Below, piece by piece: positions 6,155 to 13,421 of a stretch of 15,957 nucleotides of DNA; the stretch's first letter is position 1; each line of letters starts with the position of its first letter. Source of the stretch: an uncultured bacterium (GTDB taxonomy: Bacteria > Actinomycetota > Coriobacteriia > Coriobacteriales > Coriobacteriaceae); the NCBI GenBank assembly GCA_905215945.1, contig CAJMRZ010000016.1:1-15957 (forward strand). Direction: 5' to 3'. Both the position numbers and the translations under genes were made by a program. Under the pieces are notes generated by a model. The model was not told the origin of the DNA. It made no database searches and saw only the letters and a list, made by a program, of their open reading frames with translations.

Positions 6155-7434
6155 ATGGTCTTAAGAATGCTTTCCGCATCAAAGAATTGCGCGAAAAGAT
6201 TCTTTTTACCATAGCTATGCTCGTCGTGTACCGCATTGGTGCGCACGTTCCTGTGCCCGGCATTCCCTTCCAGGGGATGCTGGGCCTTTTCTCGACCGAT
6301 AACAATTCGGTCGCCGCAGGTGCTATGGCCCTCCTGAATCTTTTCTCTGGTGGCGCGTTGAGCTATGTGTCGGTGTTCTCCCTGGGCATCATGCCTTACA
6401 TCACCAGCTCGATCATCCTCCAGATGCTCCAGGCCGTTGTGCCTTCCCTGCATGAGCTTGCCCGCGAGGGCGAGGTCGGTCAGACCAAGATTACGCAGTA
6501 TTCGCGTTACCTCACCCTGGCTCTGGCAATCCTCAACTCCGTGGGTTACCTCTTCCTCTTTAAGAGCTTCGGCATCAGCTTTACTGGCGCCGGCGCTCCC
6601 GAGATCATCTTCGACCTCATGATCGTCGGCACGCTCACCGCGGGCGCCATGCTGATCATGTGGATTGGTGAGCTCATCACCCAGCGCGGTATCGGCAATG
6701 GCATGTCGCTGATCATCTTCGCGAACATCATGGCCGGCCTGCCGCAGGCGATCTTCTCCAGCACCGAGGGCAATGCCGGTGGCATCATCACCATGGTGAT
6801 CATCTGCGCCATCATCCTGCTGGTTATCCCGCTGATTGTTTTCCTTGAGCGCGGCCAGCGCCGCATTCCGGTCTCCTACGCTAAGCGCGTCGTGGGCCGT
6901 CGCATGATGGGTGGCCAGACCACCTACCTGCCCATCAAGGTCAACACTGCGGGCGTCGTGCCGATCATCTTCGCTTCGGCGCTGCTGTACTTCCCGGCCC
7001 AGATTGCCGTGTTCTTCCCCGGTATCGGCTGGATCCAGGCAGTTGCCTCTGCGCTTTCGACCGGTTGGCTCAACTGGGTGCTTAACGTTGTCCTCATCGT
7101 GTTCTTCGCGTACTTCTACACCTCCATGGTGTTCAACCCTGATGACACGGCCGACAACCTTAAGAAGCAGGGCGGCTTTATTCCGGGCGTCCGTCCGGGT
7201 AGGGCTACCGCGGCCTACATCAAGAACGCGCTCAACAAGATCACGCTTCCCAGCGCTGTCTTTTTGGCGCTCATCGCCATCGTGCCTTCGATCATCTTCT
7301 CCTTTACGGGTAACCAGCTGATCCAGGCATTTGGCGGCACGTCCATCCTCATCATGGTCGGCGTCGTGCTCGACACGGTCGATAAGCTCGAAGGCCAGAT
7401 CAAGATGTATGATTACGATGGATTCTTTAAATAG
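6148..7434 (+). CDS. secY: Protein translocase subunit SecY
   Basis: This 428-residue integral membrane protein has about ten hydrophobic segments. It carries typical SecY sequences: [12 protein letters not shown] near residue 28, the TM2 motif [20 protein letters not shown] (about 72-91) and [22 protein letters not shown] (about 233-254). SecY is the pore of the SecYEG channel for export and membrane insertion. The start is a GTG (6148) overlapping the rplO stop, because an ATG at 6155 is out of frame. The protein start [11 protein letters not shown] fits the family. adk follows after 18 bases. Confidence 0.97.
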   Translation: MLNGLKNAFRIKELREKILFTIAMLVVYRIGAHVPVPGIPFQGMLGLFSTDNNSVAAGAMALLNLFSGGALSYVSVFSLGIMPYITSSIILQMLQAVVPSLHELAREGEVGQTKITQYSRYLTLALAILNSVGYLFLFKSFGISFTGAGAPEIIFDLMIVGTLTAGAMLIMWIGELITQRGIGNGMSLIIFANIMAGLPQAIFSSTEGNAGGIITMVIICAIILLVIPLIVFLERGQRRIPVSYAKRVVGRRMMGGQTTYLPIKVNTAGVVPIIFASALLYFPAQIAVFFPGIGWIQAVASALSTGWLNWVLNVVLIVFFAYFYTSMVFNPDDTADNLKKQGGFIPGVRPGRATAAYIKNALNKITLPSAVFLALIAIVPSIIFSFTGNQLIQAFGGTSILIMVGVVLDTVDKLEGQIKMYDYDGFFK

Positions 7435-7452
7435 GCTAGAGGAGGATTGCTC

Positions 7453-8079
7453 ATGAACCTCGTATTGCTCGGAGCTCCGGGTGCCGGTAAGGGCACCGTC
7501 GCACAGGAGCTCGTCGCCGAGTTTGGCGTCGCTCACATTTCCACGGGCGACCTGCTGCGTGCTGCCGTCAAGGGTGGCACCGAGCATGGTATTCAGGCTA
7601 AGAAGTACATGGACGCTGGCGAGCTCGTCCCCGACCAGCTCGTGATCGACCTTGTCAAGGAGCGCCTTGCCGCCGATGACGCCCAGCAGGGCTTCATCCT
7701 CGATGGCTTCCCGCGCAACACCGCCCAGGCTGTGACGCTCGATTCCGAGCTCTCCGCCATGGGTCGCGAGATCGACTGCGCCCTTCTGGTCGATGTGGCC
7801 CCCGACGTCATCATCGATCGTCTGTCTTCGCGTCGCACCTGCCGCGCCTGCGGTTACACCGGCACCGCTGCCGATGTCACCTGCCCTAAGTGCGGCGGCG
7901 AGATGTATCAGCGCGATGACGACAAGCCCGAGACCATCAAGAACCGTCTCGACGTCTACGAGAAGTCCACGAGCCCGCTCGTCGACTACTATCGTGGTCA
8001 GGGTCTGCTCAAGTCGGTCAACGGTGACCAGGCTCGCGAGACCGTGTACGGGGATGTCAAAGAGGCTCTCGGTCTATGA
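7453..8079 (+). CDS. adk: Adenylate kinase, zinc-LID type
   Basis: The enzyme converts ATP and AMP to two ADP. The 208-residue product has the P-loop GAPGAGKGT at residues 7-15, the AMP-binding ISTGDLLR and the DGFPRN motif (about 83-88). The LID domain has four cysteines (C130, C133, C144, C147), so it is of the long, zinc-binding Gram-positive type. ATG at 7453 is preferred over an in-frame TTG two codons upstream, because it gives the standard N-terminus MNLVLLGAPG and suits AGAGGAGG (7437-7444). The stop overlaps the map start as ATGA, indicating coupled translation. Confidence 0.97.
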   Translation: MNLVLLGAPGAGKGTVAQELVAEFGVAHISTGDLLRAAVKGGTEHGIQAKKYMDAGELVPDQLVIDLVKERLAADDAQQGFILDGFPRNTAQAVTLDSELSAMGREIDCALLVDVAPDVIIDRLSSRRTCRACGYTGTAADVTCPKCGGEMYQRDDDKPETIKNRLDVYEKSTSPLVDYYRGQGLLKSVNGDQARETVYGDVKEALGL

Positions 8080-8864
8080 TCAAGATTAAGTCTGCAACGC
8101 AAATCGAGCAGATGAAGAAGGCAGGAGCGCTATCTAAGATGGCGCTCCGCCACGTTGGAGCCATGGTTCGCCCTGGTGTTTCGACCTTTGAGCTTGATCA
8201 GCTTGCGGAGCAGATTATCCGCATGCATGGTGGCACCCCGGCCTTTAAGGGTTACGGCGGGTTCCCCGGTACCATTTGTGCATCGATTAACGATGCCGTG
8301 GTGCACGGTATTCCCAATCCCGACATGATTCTGCGCGATGGCGATATCATCTCCATCGATACGGGTGCCGTTGTCGACGGTTGGGTCGGCGATAACGCTT
8401 GGACGTTTTTCGTCGGTACCCCCACGCCCGAGGCTAAGGCCCTGTGCGAGGTTACGCGCGATTGCCTTAAGGCTGCCATCGAGCAGGCTGTTCCCGGTAA
8501 CCATATTGGGGACATTGGTTATGCCGTCCAGTCCCTCGCCGAGTCTCACGGCTATGGCGTGCTTCGCGATTATGTGGGGCACGGAATTGGCCATGTGATG
8601 CACGAGGACCCCAACGTTCCAAATTATGGAAAGAAGGGGAGAGGCGTTCGCCTTCAGGCTGGTATGGTCATCGCTATCGAGCCGATGGTTACGATGGGTT
8701 CCAATCATGTGAGCACAGGCTCCGATGGTTGGATCGTTACGACCAACGACCACCTGCCCGCCGCGCACTACGAGAACACCGTCGCCATTACCAATGACGG
8801 CCCGGTGATTCTCACCACCGACGCGCAAGGCGCTTGGTGTTCGCTCCAAGGCGGAGAAATGTAA
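8076..8864 (+). CDS. map: Methionine aminopeptidase, type I
   Basis: The enzyme removes the N-terminal methionine from new proteins. The 262-residue product carries all five metal ligands of the pita-bread fold: D95 (SIDTG), D106 (VGDNAW), H169 (GHGIG), E202 (AIEPM) and E233 (HYENT). The substrate-contacting H77 (VVHGIP) is also present. The length is typical of type Ia enzymes. The start ATG overlaps the adk stop by 4 bases. The usual sequence before the last glutamate (SAHFEHT in many homologues) reads AAHYENT here, a mild variation. A probable promoter for infA follows the gene. Confidence 0.96.
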   Translation: MIKIKSATQIEQMKKAGALSKMALRHVGAMVRPGVSTFELDQLAEQIIRMHGGTPAFKGYGGFPGTICASINDAVVHGIPNPDMILRDGDIISIDTGAVVDGWVGDNAWTFFVGTPTPEAKALCEVTRDCLKAAIEQAVPGNHIGDIGYAVQSLAESHGYGVLRDYVGHGIGHVMHEDPNVPNYGKKGRGVRLQAGMVIAIEPMVTMGSNHVSTGSDGWIVTTNDHLPAAHYENTVAITNDGPVILTTDAQGAWCSLQGGEM

Positions 8865-8900
8865 CAAGTTCCACTTAGTTGTGGAGCCATTACGAAGTTA

Positions 8901-8929
8901 TTACGATGCGTACATACGTGTTGTAGAAT
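8901..8929 (+). promoter_or_regulatory. Candidate internal promoter upstream of infA
   Basis: TAGAAT (8924-8929) is a good -10, with TTACGA (8901-8906) as a weak -35 at exactly 17 bases. The 104-base gap between map and infA is AT-richer than the surrounding genes, which supports a promoter. It would let infA-rpmJ-rpsM-rpsK-rpsD-rpoA-rplQ be expressed separately from the spc part. A short dyad, CGTA-CA-TACG, lies in the spacer at 8909-8918. Confidence 0.5.
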
Positions 8930-8968
8930 ACTCAATCGCTGTCGTTTTCTAGAGAAAGATGATTGCTT

Positions 8969-9187
8969 GTGAAGAAGGAAGACGCAATTGAGCTCGAGGG
9001 TACGGTAAAAGAGCCGCTGCCCAACGCCATGTTTAAGGTCGAGCTCGAGAACGGTCATTCGGTTCTGTGCAACATTTCTGGCAAGATCCGAATGAATTAC
9101 ATCCGCATTCTCCCCGGTGACAGGGTTGTCGTGGAGCTTTCCCCGTACGACCTGACCCGCGGTCGCATCACCTATCGCTATAAATAG
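8969..9187 (+). CDS. infA: Translation initiation factor IF-1
   Basis: This 72-residue OB-fold protein has the full family sequence, from [12 protein letters not shown] through [35 protein letters not shown] to [11 protein letters not shown]-1 binds the A site of the small subunit and assists IF-2 and IF-3. GTG at 8969 is chosen because it gives the standard 72-residue length. An in-frame TTG lies two codons upstream at 8963, and AGAGAAAG (8951-8958) sits better for the GTG. The ribosome binding site is weaker than for its neighbours. Confidence 0.95.
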   Translation: MKKEDAIELEGTVKEPLPNAMFKVELENGHSVLCNISGKIRMNYIRILPGDRVVVELSPYDLTRGRITYRYK

Positions 9188-9197
9188 CGACACACAT

Positions 9198-9285
9198 ACA
9201 CGCTCTTTTCCGACTGCAGGCTTAGCTCAACCTACGGTCGGTTTGCGTGTGAAGACCAGCCATAGTTTTAAACGCCTGCGGCTGG
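9198..9285 (+). promoter_or_regulatory. Structured leader between infA and rpmJ
   Basis: The 147-base gap carries two possible hairpins. The first pairs ACACGC (9198-9203) with GCGTGT (9245-9250), with an inner stem CCGAC (9210-9214) and GTCGG (9237-9241). The second pairs CCAGCC (9256-9261) with GGCTGG (9280-9285). No T-run follows. I see no gene in the gap. Such a gap is unusual for a cluster where most neighbours are less than 35 bases apart, and feedback regulation of the following S13 operon is a reasonable but unproved idea. Confidence 0.35.
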
Positions 9286-9334
9286 GCGAGTAGATAGTAG
9301 GGAAGTAGTTTGAGCGCTACCGAAAGGAAGAACG

Positions 9335-9448
9335 ATGAAGGTACGTCCTTCGGTCAAGAAGATGTGCGATAAGTGCAAAATCATTAGGCGCCATGGCAAG
9401 GTCCTCGTCATTTGCGAGAACCCCCGTCATAAGCAGCGTCAGGGTTAA
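9335..9448 (+). CDS. rpmJ: 50S ribosomal protein L36, zinc-binding type
   Basis: The 37-residue product starts [22 protein letters not shown] and has the complete zinc set C11, C14, C27 and H32. That makes it the zinc-containing (C+) form. The length of 37 is standard. L36 binds 23S rRNA late in large-subunit assembly. AAAGGAAG (9323-9330) provides a ribosome binding site 4 bases before the ATG. It lies between infA and rpsM as in most Gram-positive genomes. The gene is easy to miss because it is so short. Confidence 0.96.
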   Translation: MKVRPSVKKMCDKCKIIRRHGKVLVICENPRHKQRQG

Positions 9449-9462
9449 GAGAGGAGACTACG

Positions 9463-9837
9463 TTGGCCCGTATTAATGGTGTCGACCTCCCGCGTGAGAA
9501 GCGCGTTGAGATCGGTCTGACCTACATTTACGGCATCGGCCGCACCACTGCGACGAAGATTTGCGTCGAGTGCAACGTTAACGTGGATACGCGCGTTAAG
9601 GACCTCACCGAGGATGAGGTTAACGCCATCCGCGATTATATCGATAAGAACCAGATCATGGTTGAGGGCGACCTCCGCCGTGAGCGCAACCAGAACGTCA
9701 AGCGCCTTATGGACATCGGCTGCAACCGCGGCCTTCGTCACCGCAAGGGCCTCCCGGTCCGCGGCCAGCGCACCCACACTAACGCTCGTACCCGCAAGGG
9801 CCCGAAGCGTCAGATCGGTGCTAAGAAGAAGAAATAA
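9463..9837 (+). CDS. rpsM: 30S ribosomal protein S13
   Basis: The 124-residue product carries the S13 sequences [20 protein letters not shown] at the N-terminus, a helix-hairpin-helix region (YGIGRTTA) and the signature [24 protein letters not shown] near residues 90-113, with a basic KKKK end. S13 forms subunit bridges with L5 and contacts the P-site tRNA. The start is a TTG, unusual for such a highly expressed protein. It is clearly set by AGAGGAG (9449-9455) and by the conserved MARI start. It is 14 bases after rpmJ. Confidence 0.97.
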   Translation: MARINGVDLPREKRVEIGLTYIYGIGRTTATKICVECNVNVDTRVKDLTEDEVNAIRDYIDKNQIMVEGDLRRERNQNVKRLMDIGCNRGLRHRKGLPVRGQRTHTNARTRKGPKRQIGAKKKK

Positions 9838-9851
9838 GGAGCGCTAGATAG

Positions 9852-10256
9852 ATGGCTACTGCTAAGAAGAACGTTCGCGCTGCCCGTCTGAAGCGCGCGG
9901 ACCGTAAGAACATTTCCGTGGGCCAGGCTCACATTCGTTCTACGTTCAACAACACGATCGTTTCGATCACCGATCCCCAGGGCAACGTCATTTCCTGGAA
10001 GTCGGCTGGCCAGGTGGGCTTCAAGGGCTCCCGTAAGTCCACGCCGTTCGCTGCCCAGATGGCTGCCGAGGCTGCTGCCAAGCAGGCCATGGAGCACGGT
10101 ATGAAGAAGGTTTCCGTCTTCGTCAAGGGCCCCGGCTCCGGTCGTGAGACCGCCATCCGCTCCCTCCAGGCTGCTGGCCTCGAGGTCTCGAGCATCCAGG
10201 ACAAGACCCCCATCCCGCACAACGGCTGCCGCCCCAAGAAGCGTCGCCGCGTGTAA
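9852..10256 (+). CDS. rpsK: 30S ribosomal protein S11
   Basis: The 134-residue product has the S11 hallmarks: [18 protein letters not shown] (about residues 24-41), [22 protein letters not shown] (about 91-112) and the C-terminal [13 protein letters not shown]. The Asn-Gly pair there is the conserved site that can convert to isoaspartate. S11 lies on the platform near the mRNA exit. The start ATG has AAGGAG (9836-9841) overlapping the rpsM stop. The length is slightly above E. coli (129) because of a longer basic N-terminus. Confidence 0.97.
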   Translation: MATAKKNVRAARLKRADRKNISVGQAHIRSTFNNTIVSITDPQGNVISWKSAGQVGFKGSRKSTPFAAQMAAEAAAKQAMEHGMKKVSVFVKGPGSGRETAIRSLQAAGLEVSSIQDKTPIPHNGCRPKKRRRV

Positions 10257-10275
10257 CTGAAAGGATCGTATCAAT

Positions 10276-10872
10276 ATGGCAATCGACAGGACTCCTGTTC
10301 TTAAGCGCTGCCGTCAGCTCGGGATCGATCCCGCTGAGCTCGGTTACAGCAGCAAGAAGGAATCTATCCGTCAGCCCAAGCGCCGTCGCAAGGAATCTGA
10401 GTACGGCATGCAGCTGCGCGAGAAGCAGAAGGTCAAGTTCATCTATGGCGTTCTGGAGAAGCAGTTCCACGGCTACTTCAACAAGGCCCGCAAGATGAAC
10501 GGCGTCACCGGTGAGAACCTCATGATCATCCTTGAGTCTCGCCTCGACAACGTCGTCTTCCGTCTTGGCTTCGCCCGCACCCGCAAAGAGGCTCGTCAGT
10601 CCGTCCGTCATGGTCACTTCACCGTGAACGGCAAGCGCGTGGACATCCCGTCCTACCGCGTCAAGGCCGGCGACGTCGTCGCTGTCGGCGAGAAGTTCCG
10701 TGACCTCCTCCCCATCAAGGAGGCCCTGATTTCCTCCGAGCGCTTTGAGGTTCCTGGCTGGCTCGAGGTCGATATCGAGAAGCTGTCTGGTAACGTGCTC
10801 GCTCTGCCGACGCGTGAGCAGATCAGCGGTGATATCAACGAGCAGCTCATCGTCGAGCTCTACTCTAAGTAG
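10276..10872 (+). CDS. rpsD: 30S ribosomal protein S4
   Basis: The 198-residue product has the S4 core. The S4 RNA-binding domain begins near residue 91 with SRLDNVVFRLGFARTRKEARQSVRHGHFTVNGKRVDIPS, and the protein ends in INEQLIVELYSK. S4 is a primary 16S rRNA binder and, in several bacteria, a translational repressor of its own operon. The N-terminus keeps only one cysteine (C12), so it is the zinc-free form. The ATG is preceded by GAAAGGA (10259-10265), 19 bases after rpsK. Having rpsD in this operon, rather than alone, is the arrangement of many bacteria but not of Bacillus. Confidence 0.97.
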   Translation: MAIDRTPVLKRCRQLGIDPAELGYSSKKESIRQPKRRRKESEYGMQLREKQKVKFIYGVLEKQFHGYFNKARKMNGVTGENLMIILESRLDNVVFRLGFARTRKEARQSVRHGHFTVNGKRVDIPSYRVKAGDVVAVGEKFRDLLPIKEALISSERFEVPGWLEVDIEKLSGNVLALPTREQISGDINEQLIVELYSK

Positions 10873-10904
10873 TCCATCCGGGCTGCTGAGGCTGGAGGTA
10901 ATAC

Positions 10905-11846
10905 ATGTCAGAATTCATTAGGCCTCAGGTTCAGGTCGAAGAGATCAACGAGACGTCTGCTCGTGTCTCCGTCGAGCCGCTCGAGCGTGGTTACGGCGAT
11001 ACGCTGGGTAACTCCCTTCGTCGCGTTCTTCTGTCCTCGCTCGAGGGTGCCGCTGTCGAGGCTATTCAGATCGATGGTGCGCAGCACGAGTTCATGACCA
11101 TCCCTAACATGGTCGAGGATGTCACCGACATCGTCCTGAATGTCAAGGGTCTTGTCTTCAGGGCTCTCGGCACGACCGACGAGGCGACCGCCACCATCTC
11201 GGTTGACGGCCCCTGCGAGGTCACCGGTGCGGACTTCTTTATTCCGTCCGAGTTTGAGCTGGTCAACCCCGAGCAGCACATCGCTACGCTCACCGAGGGT
11301 GGCCATCTCACCATGAGCATGCGCATCGGCTATGGCCGCGGCTATGTTTCTGGCGAGGCCAACAAGCGCGATAACGATCCCATCGGTGTGATCCATGTCG
11401 ACTCGCTGTACTCGCCGGTTTCCCGTTGCGCCAAGCTCGTTGAGGCTTGTCGTGTCGGTCAGCACACCGACTACGACCGCCTTGTCCTCGAGATCGAGAC
11501 CAACGGCTCCATCGCCCCGCGCGACGCCGTGGTCCAGGCTGCCAATATCATCAACCAGCATATGGCCGCCTTTATGAACCTTGCCGAGACCCCCGAGGTC
11601 GAGGAGGAGGCTTCGATCTTCGCTCCCGAGGTCACCAACGACAACGCCGAGCTGGACAAGCAGATCGAGGATCTGGACCTTTCCGTCCGTTCCTACAACT
11701 GCCTTAAGCGCGCCAGCATTCACTCGGTCCGTCAGCTCGTTGAGTTCTCGGAGAACGATCTGCTCAACATCCGTAACTTCGGTGTTAAGTCGATCGAGGA
11801 AGTGAAGGACAAGCTTGAGTCCATGGGCCTGAGCCTGAAGGCTTAA
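10905..11846 (+). CDS. rpoA: DNA-directed RNA polymerase subunit alpha
   Basis: The 313-residue product has the assembly domain at the N-terminus (EPLERGYGDTLGNSLRRVLLSS, about residues 24-45), which dimerises and binds beta and beta'. An acidic linker with EVEEEA follows near 230. The C-terminal domain (LSVRSYNCLKRASIHSVRQL, ending EEVKDKLESMGLSLKA) contacts UP elements and activators. TGGAGGT (10893-10899) gives the ribosome binding site. It lies in the expected rpsD-rpoA-rplQ order. The length is close to other Gram-positive alphas (about 314). Confidence 0.98.
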   Translation: MSEFIRPQVQVEEINETSARVSVEPLERGYGDTLGNSLRRVLLSSLEGAAVEAIQIDGAQHEFMTIPNMVEDVTDIVLNVKGLVFRALGTTDEATATISVDGPCEVTGADFFIPSEFELVNPEQHIATLTEGGHLTMSMRIGYGRGYVSGEANKRDNDPIGVIHVDSLYSPVSRCAKLVEACRVGQHTDYDRLVLEIETNGSIAPRDAVVQAANIINQHMAAFMNLAETPEVEEEASIFAPEVTNDNAELDKQIEDLDLSVRSYNCLKRASIHSVRQLVEFSENDLLNIRNFGVKSIEEVKDKLESMGLSLKA

Positions 11847-11876
11847 TGCTTCGCATATTTGAGGAGAAACTAGACC

Positions 11877-12344
11877 ATGCGTCACAACGTTAAGAAGGGC
11901 CTGAAGCTCGGCACCGATGCGAGCCACACCAAGGCCATGAAGAAGAGCCTTGCTAAGGCCCTCTTCGAGAACGACCGCATCAAGACCACCGAGACCCGCG
12001 CTAAGGCGCTGCGTTCGGTCGTCGACCCGATCATCACTTGGGCCAAGAAGGGCGACCTGCACTCTCGTCGTCTGGCTATCGCCAAGCTCGGCGATAAGCA
12101 GCTCGTTGCCGAGATCTTCGACAAGGCTGCCCAGGGCATGTGGCAGGACCGCAACGGCGGTTACACCCGCATCATGAAGCTCGGTAACCGCAAGGGCGAC
12201 AACGCTCCCATCGTTATCATGGAGCTCGTCACCGAGCCTTGCACGCCTAAGGCCAAGAAGGCTGCTCCGGCCCCCAAGAAGGCCGCTGCTCCCAAGAAGG
12301 TCGAGGCTGTCGAGGAGGCTCCTGCTGAGGAGACCGCTGAGTAG
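11877..12344 (+). CDS. rplQ: 50S ribosomal protein L17 with Ala/Lys/Glu-rich tail
   Basis: Residues 1-120 of this 155-residue protein are standard L17: RHNVKKGLKLGTDASHTKAMKKSLAKALFENDRIKTTETRAKALR and, later, GGYTRIMKLGNRKGDNAPIVIMELV. Residues from about 121 form a low-complexity extension of Ala-Pro-Lys repeats (KKAAPAPKKAAAPKKVEA) that ends acidic (VEEAPAEETAE). Such tails are common on actinobacterial ribosomal proteins and are probably disordered. L17 lies near the exit tunnel. The ATG follows GAGGAG (11860-11865). It is the last gene of the cluster and a strong terminator follows. Confidence 0.96.
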   Translation: MRHNVKKGLKLGTDASHTKAMKKSLAKALFENDRIKTTETRAKALRSVVDPIITWAKKGDLHSRRLAIAKLGDKQLVAEIFDKAAQGMWQDRNGGYTRIMKLGNRKGDNAPIVIMELVTEPCTPKAKKAAPAPKKAAAPKKVEAVEEAPAEETAE

Positions 12345-12370
12345 ACAATCCGTCTGCATAGGCTATATTC

Positions 12371-12401
12371 GAGGGGTACGTTCGCGTACCCCTCTTTTTT
12401 T
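12371..12401 (+). terminator. Intrinsic terminator of the ribosomal cluster
   Basis: GAGGGGTACG (12371-12380) and CGTACCCCTC (12385-12394) form a perfect 10-pair stem with a TTCG loop, followed directly by seven T's (12395-12401). It is the clearest intrinsic terminator in the window. It lies 26 bases after rplQ and 35 bases before truA, so it should end or strongly attenuate transcription from the spc-alpha operon. Confidence 0.93.
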
Positions 12402-12436
12402 GTCGCGATACCGTTACTTGTTTGTTGGGAGCGCCC

Positions 12437-13261
12437 ATGACTGCGCCGTCTGATTTCAATTCGATTTCCGAGCTTGACGCCACGCTCGTTTTCCGCGTGG
12501 CCTATGATGGCTCGTCGTATAGCGGATTTGCCGAGCAGCCGGGACAGACGACGGTTGCGGGTGAGCTACGTCGAGCCATCGAGACGCTGCTTCGCCGCCC
12601 GATCGATTTGACGTGCGCGGGACGTACCGATGCCGGCGTACATGCCGTGGCTCAGTACATCAGCGTGCCTGTAACGGACGCTGAGCTCGCGTGTACGCGC
12701 CGTAGGTGGCTGCGGGCTATGGATGCCCTGCTGCCCAAAGATATCGCCATCAACGAGGTCTACAAGGCTCGTAAGGGCTTTTCTGCGCGCTTTGACGCGC
12801 GCTCTCGCACTTACACCTATCGCATTGCCGATCGTGATGCGCGGCCCGTGCTGTCACGCGGTGCTGTGTGGTGGCATCGCTATCCCCTCGACGTCGATGC
12901 GATGGCGGCCGCCTGCCCTGCGCTTTTGGGCGAGCAGGACTTTAAAAGCTTTTGCAAGGTTGCCTCGGCCGTTGGCAAGCCCACGCATCGTTGCGTGACG
13001 CGTGCCGAGTTTGGCCATGAGGTTGCGTTTGGCGAGGACATCCTGACGTTCACCATCGAGGGCAATGCGTTTCTGCATTCGATGGTCCGTACGATCGTTG
13101 GCACGCTTGTCGAGATCGGCATGCATCGCCGTGAACCCGAGTGGATGCGCGAGGTCATCGATGCTTGCGATCGTACCGCTGCGGGCCCCACGGCTCCTGC
13201 CTGCGGCCTTACGTTTATGGGCGTGGATTACGATCCCGCCGAGCTTGTCGTGCTCGACTAG
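12437..13261 (+). CDS. truA: tRNA pseudouridine(38-40) synthase TruA
   Basis: TruA modifies uridines 38-40 of the anticodon stem of many tRNAs. The 274-residue product has the catalytic aspartate D65 in CAGRTDAGVHA (residues 60-70), the N-terminal VAYDGSSYSGFAEQ, the RSRTYTYRI strand in the middle and FLHSMVRTIVGTLVEIG toward the end. ATG at 12437 is preferred because TTGGGAG (12425-12431) is a fitting ribosome binding site. An in-frame TTG at 12422 is possible but less well placed. It follows the ribosomal operon in the order common to Gram-positives. Any promoter for it must lie within or just after the terminator. Confidence 0.94.
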   Translation: MTAPSDFNSISELDATLVFRVAYDGSSYSGFAEQPGQTTVAGELRRAIETLLRRPIDLTCAGRTDAGVHAVAQYISVPVTDAELACTRRRWLRAMDALLPKDIAINEVYKARKGFSARFDARSRTYTYRIADRDARPVLSRGAVWWHRYPLDVDAMAAACPALLGEQDFKSFCKVASAVGKPTHRCVTRAEFGHEVAFGEDILTFTIEGNAFLHSMVRTIVGTLVEIGMHRREPEWMREVIDACDRTAAGPTAPACGLTFMGVDYDPAELVVLD

Positions 13262-13379
13262 GGGAGGGCTCGACGCGCCGTTCGTCGGCACCCGTCATCT
13301 GTGGGCTGCGCGTGTGCAACATCTGTTCTTGGCGTGCAGTGCAACCGGTGTCTCATTGCTTTTATTGCCGGGGTGTACC

Positions 13380-13421
13380 ATGAACGACAGTTTGATTCAT
13401 TGCTGTCGAGAGGATGGATAA
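13380..13421 (+). CDS. Possible 13-residue leader peptide overlapping the glycosyltransferase start
   Basis: An ATG at 13380 opens a frame for MNDSLIHCCREDG that stops at TAA 13419-13421, inside the start region of the next gene. A G-run (GGGG, 13370-13373) lies upstream but is a poor ribosome binding site. The overlap could couple translation to the following gene. It may equally be chance. The remainder of the 152-base gap after truA shows no gene or clear terminator. Confidence 0.2.
   Translation: MNDSLIHCCREDG

Noticed and set aside
6151..7587. 478-codon open frame antisense to secY and the adk start
   Set aside because: SecY and Adk are unmistakable on the plus strand, and the antisense product is a charged low-complexity mirror.
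9188..9334. Possible tRNA or small RNA gene in the infA-rpmJ gap
   Set aside because: No cloverleaf, no TTCGA-type T-arm and no CCA-like end were found. Only simple hairpins are seen.
10908..12359. 483-codon open frame antisense to rpoA-rplQ
   Set aside because: It lies fully across two certain genes and shows no recognisable domain.
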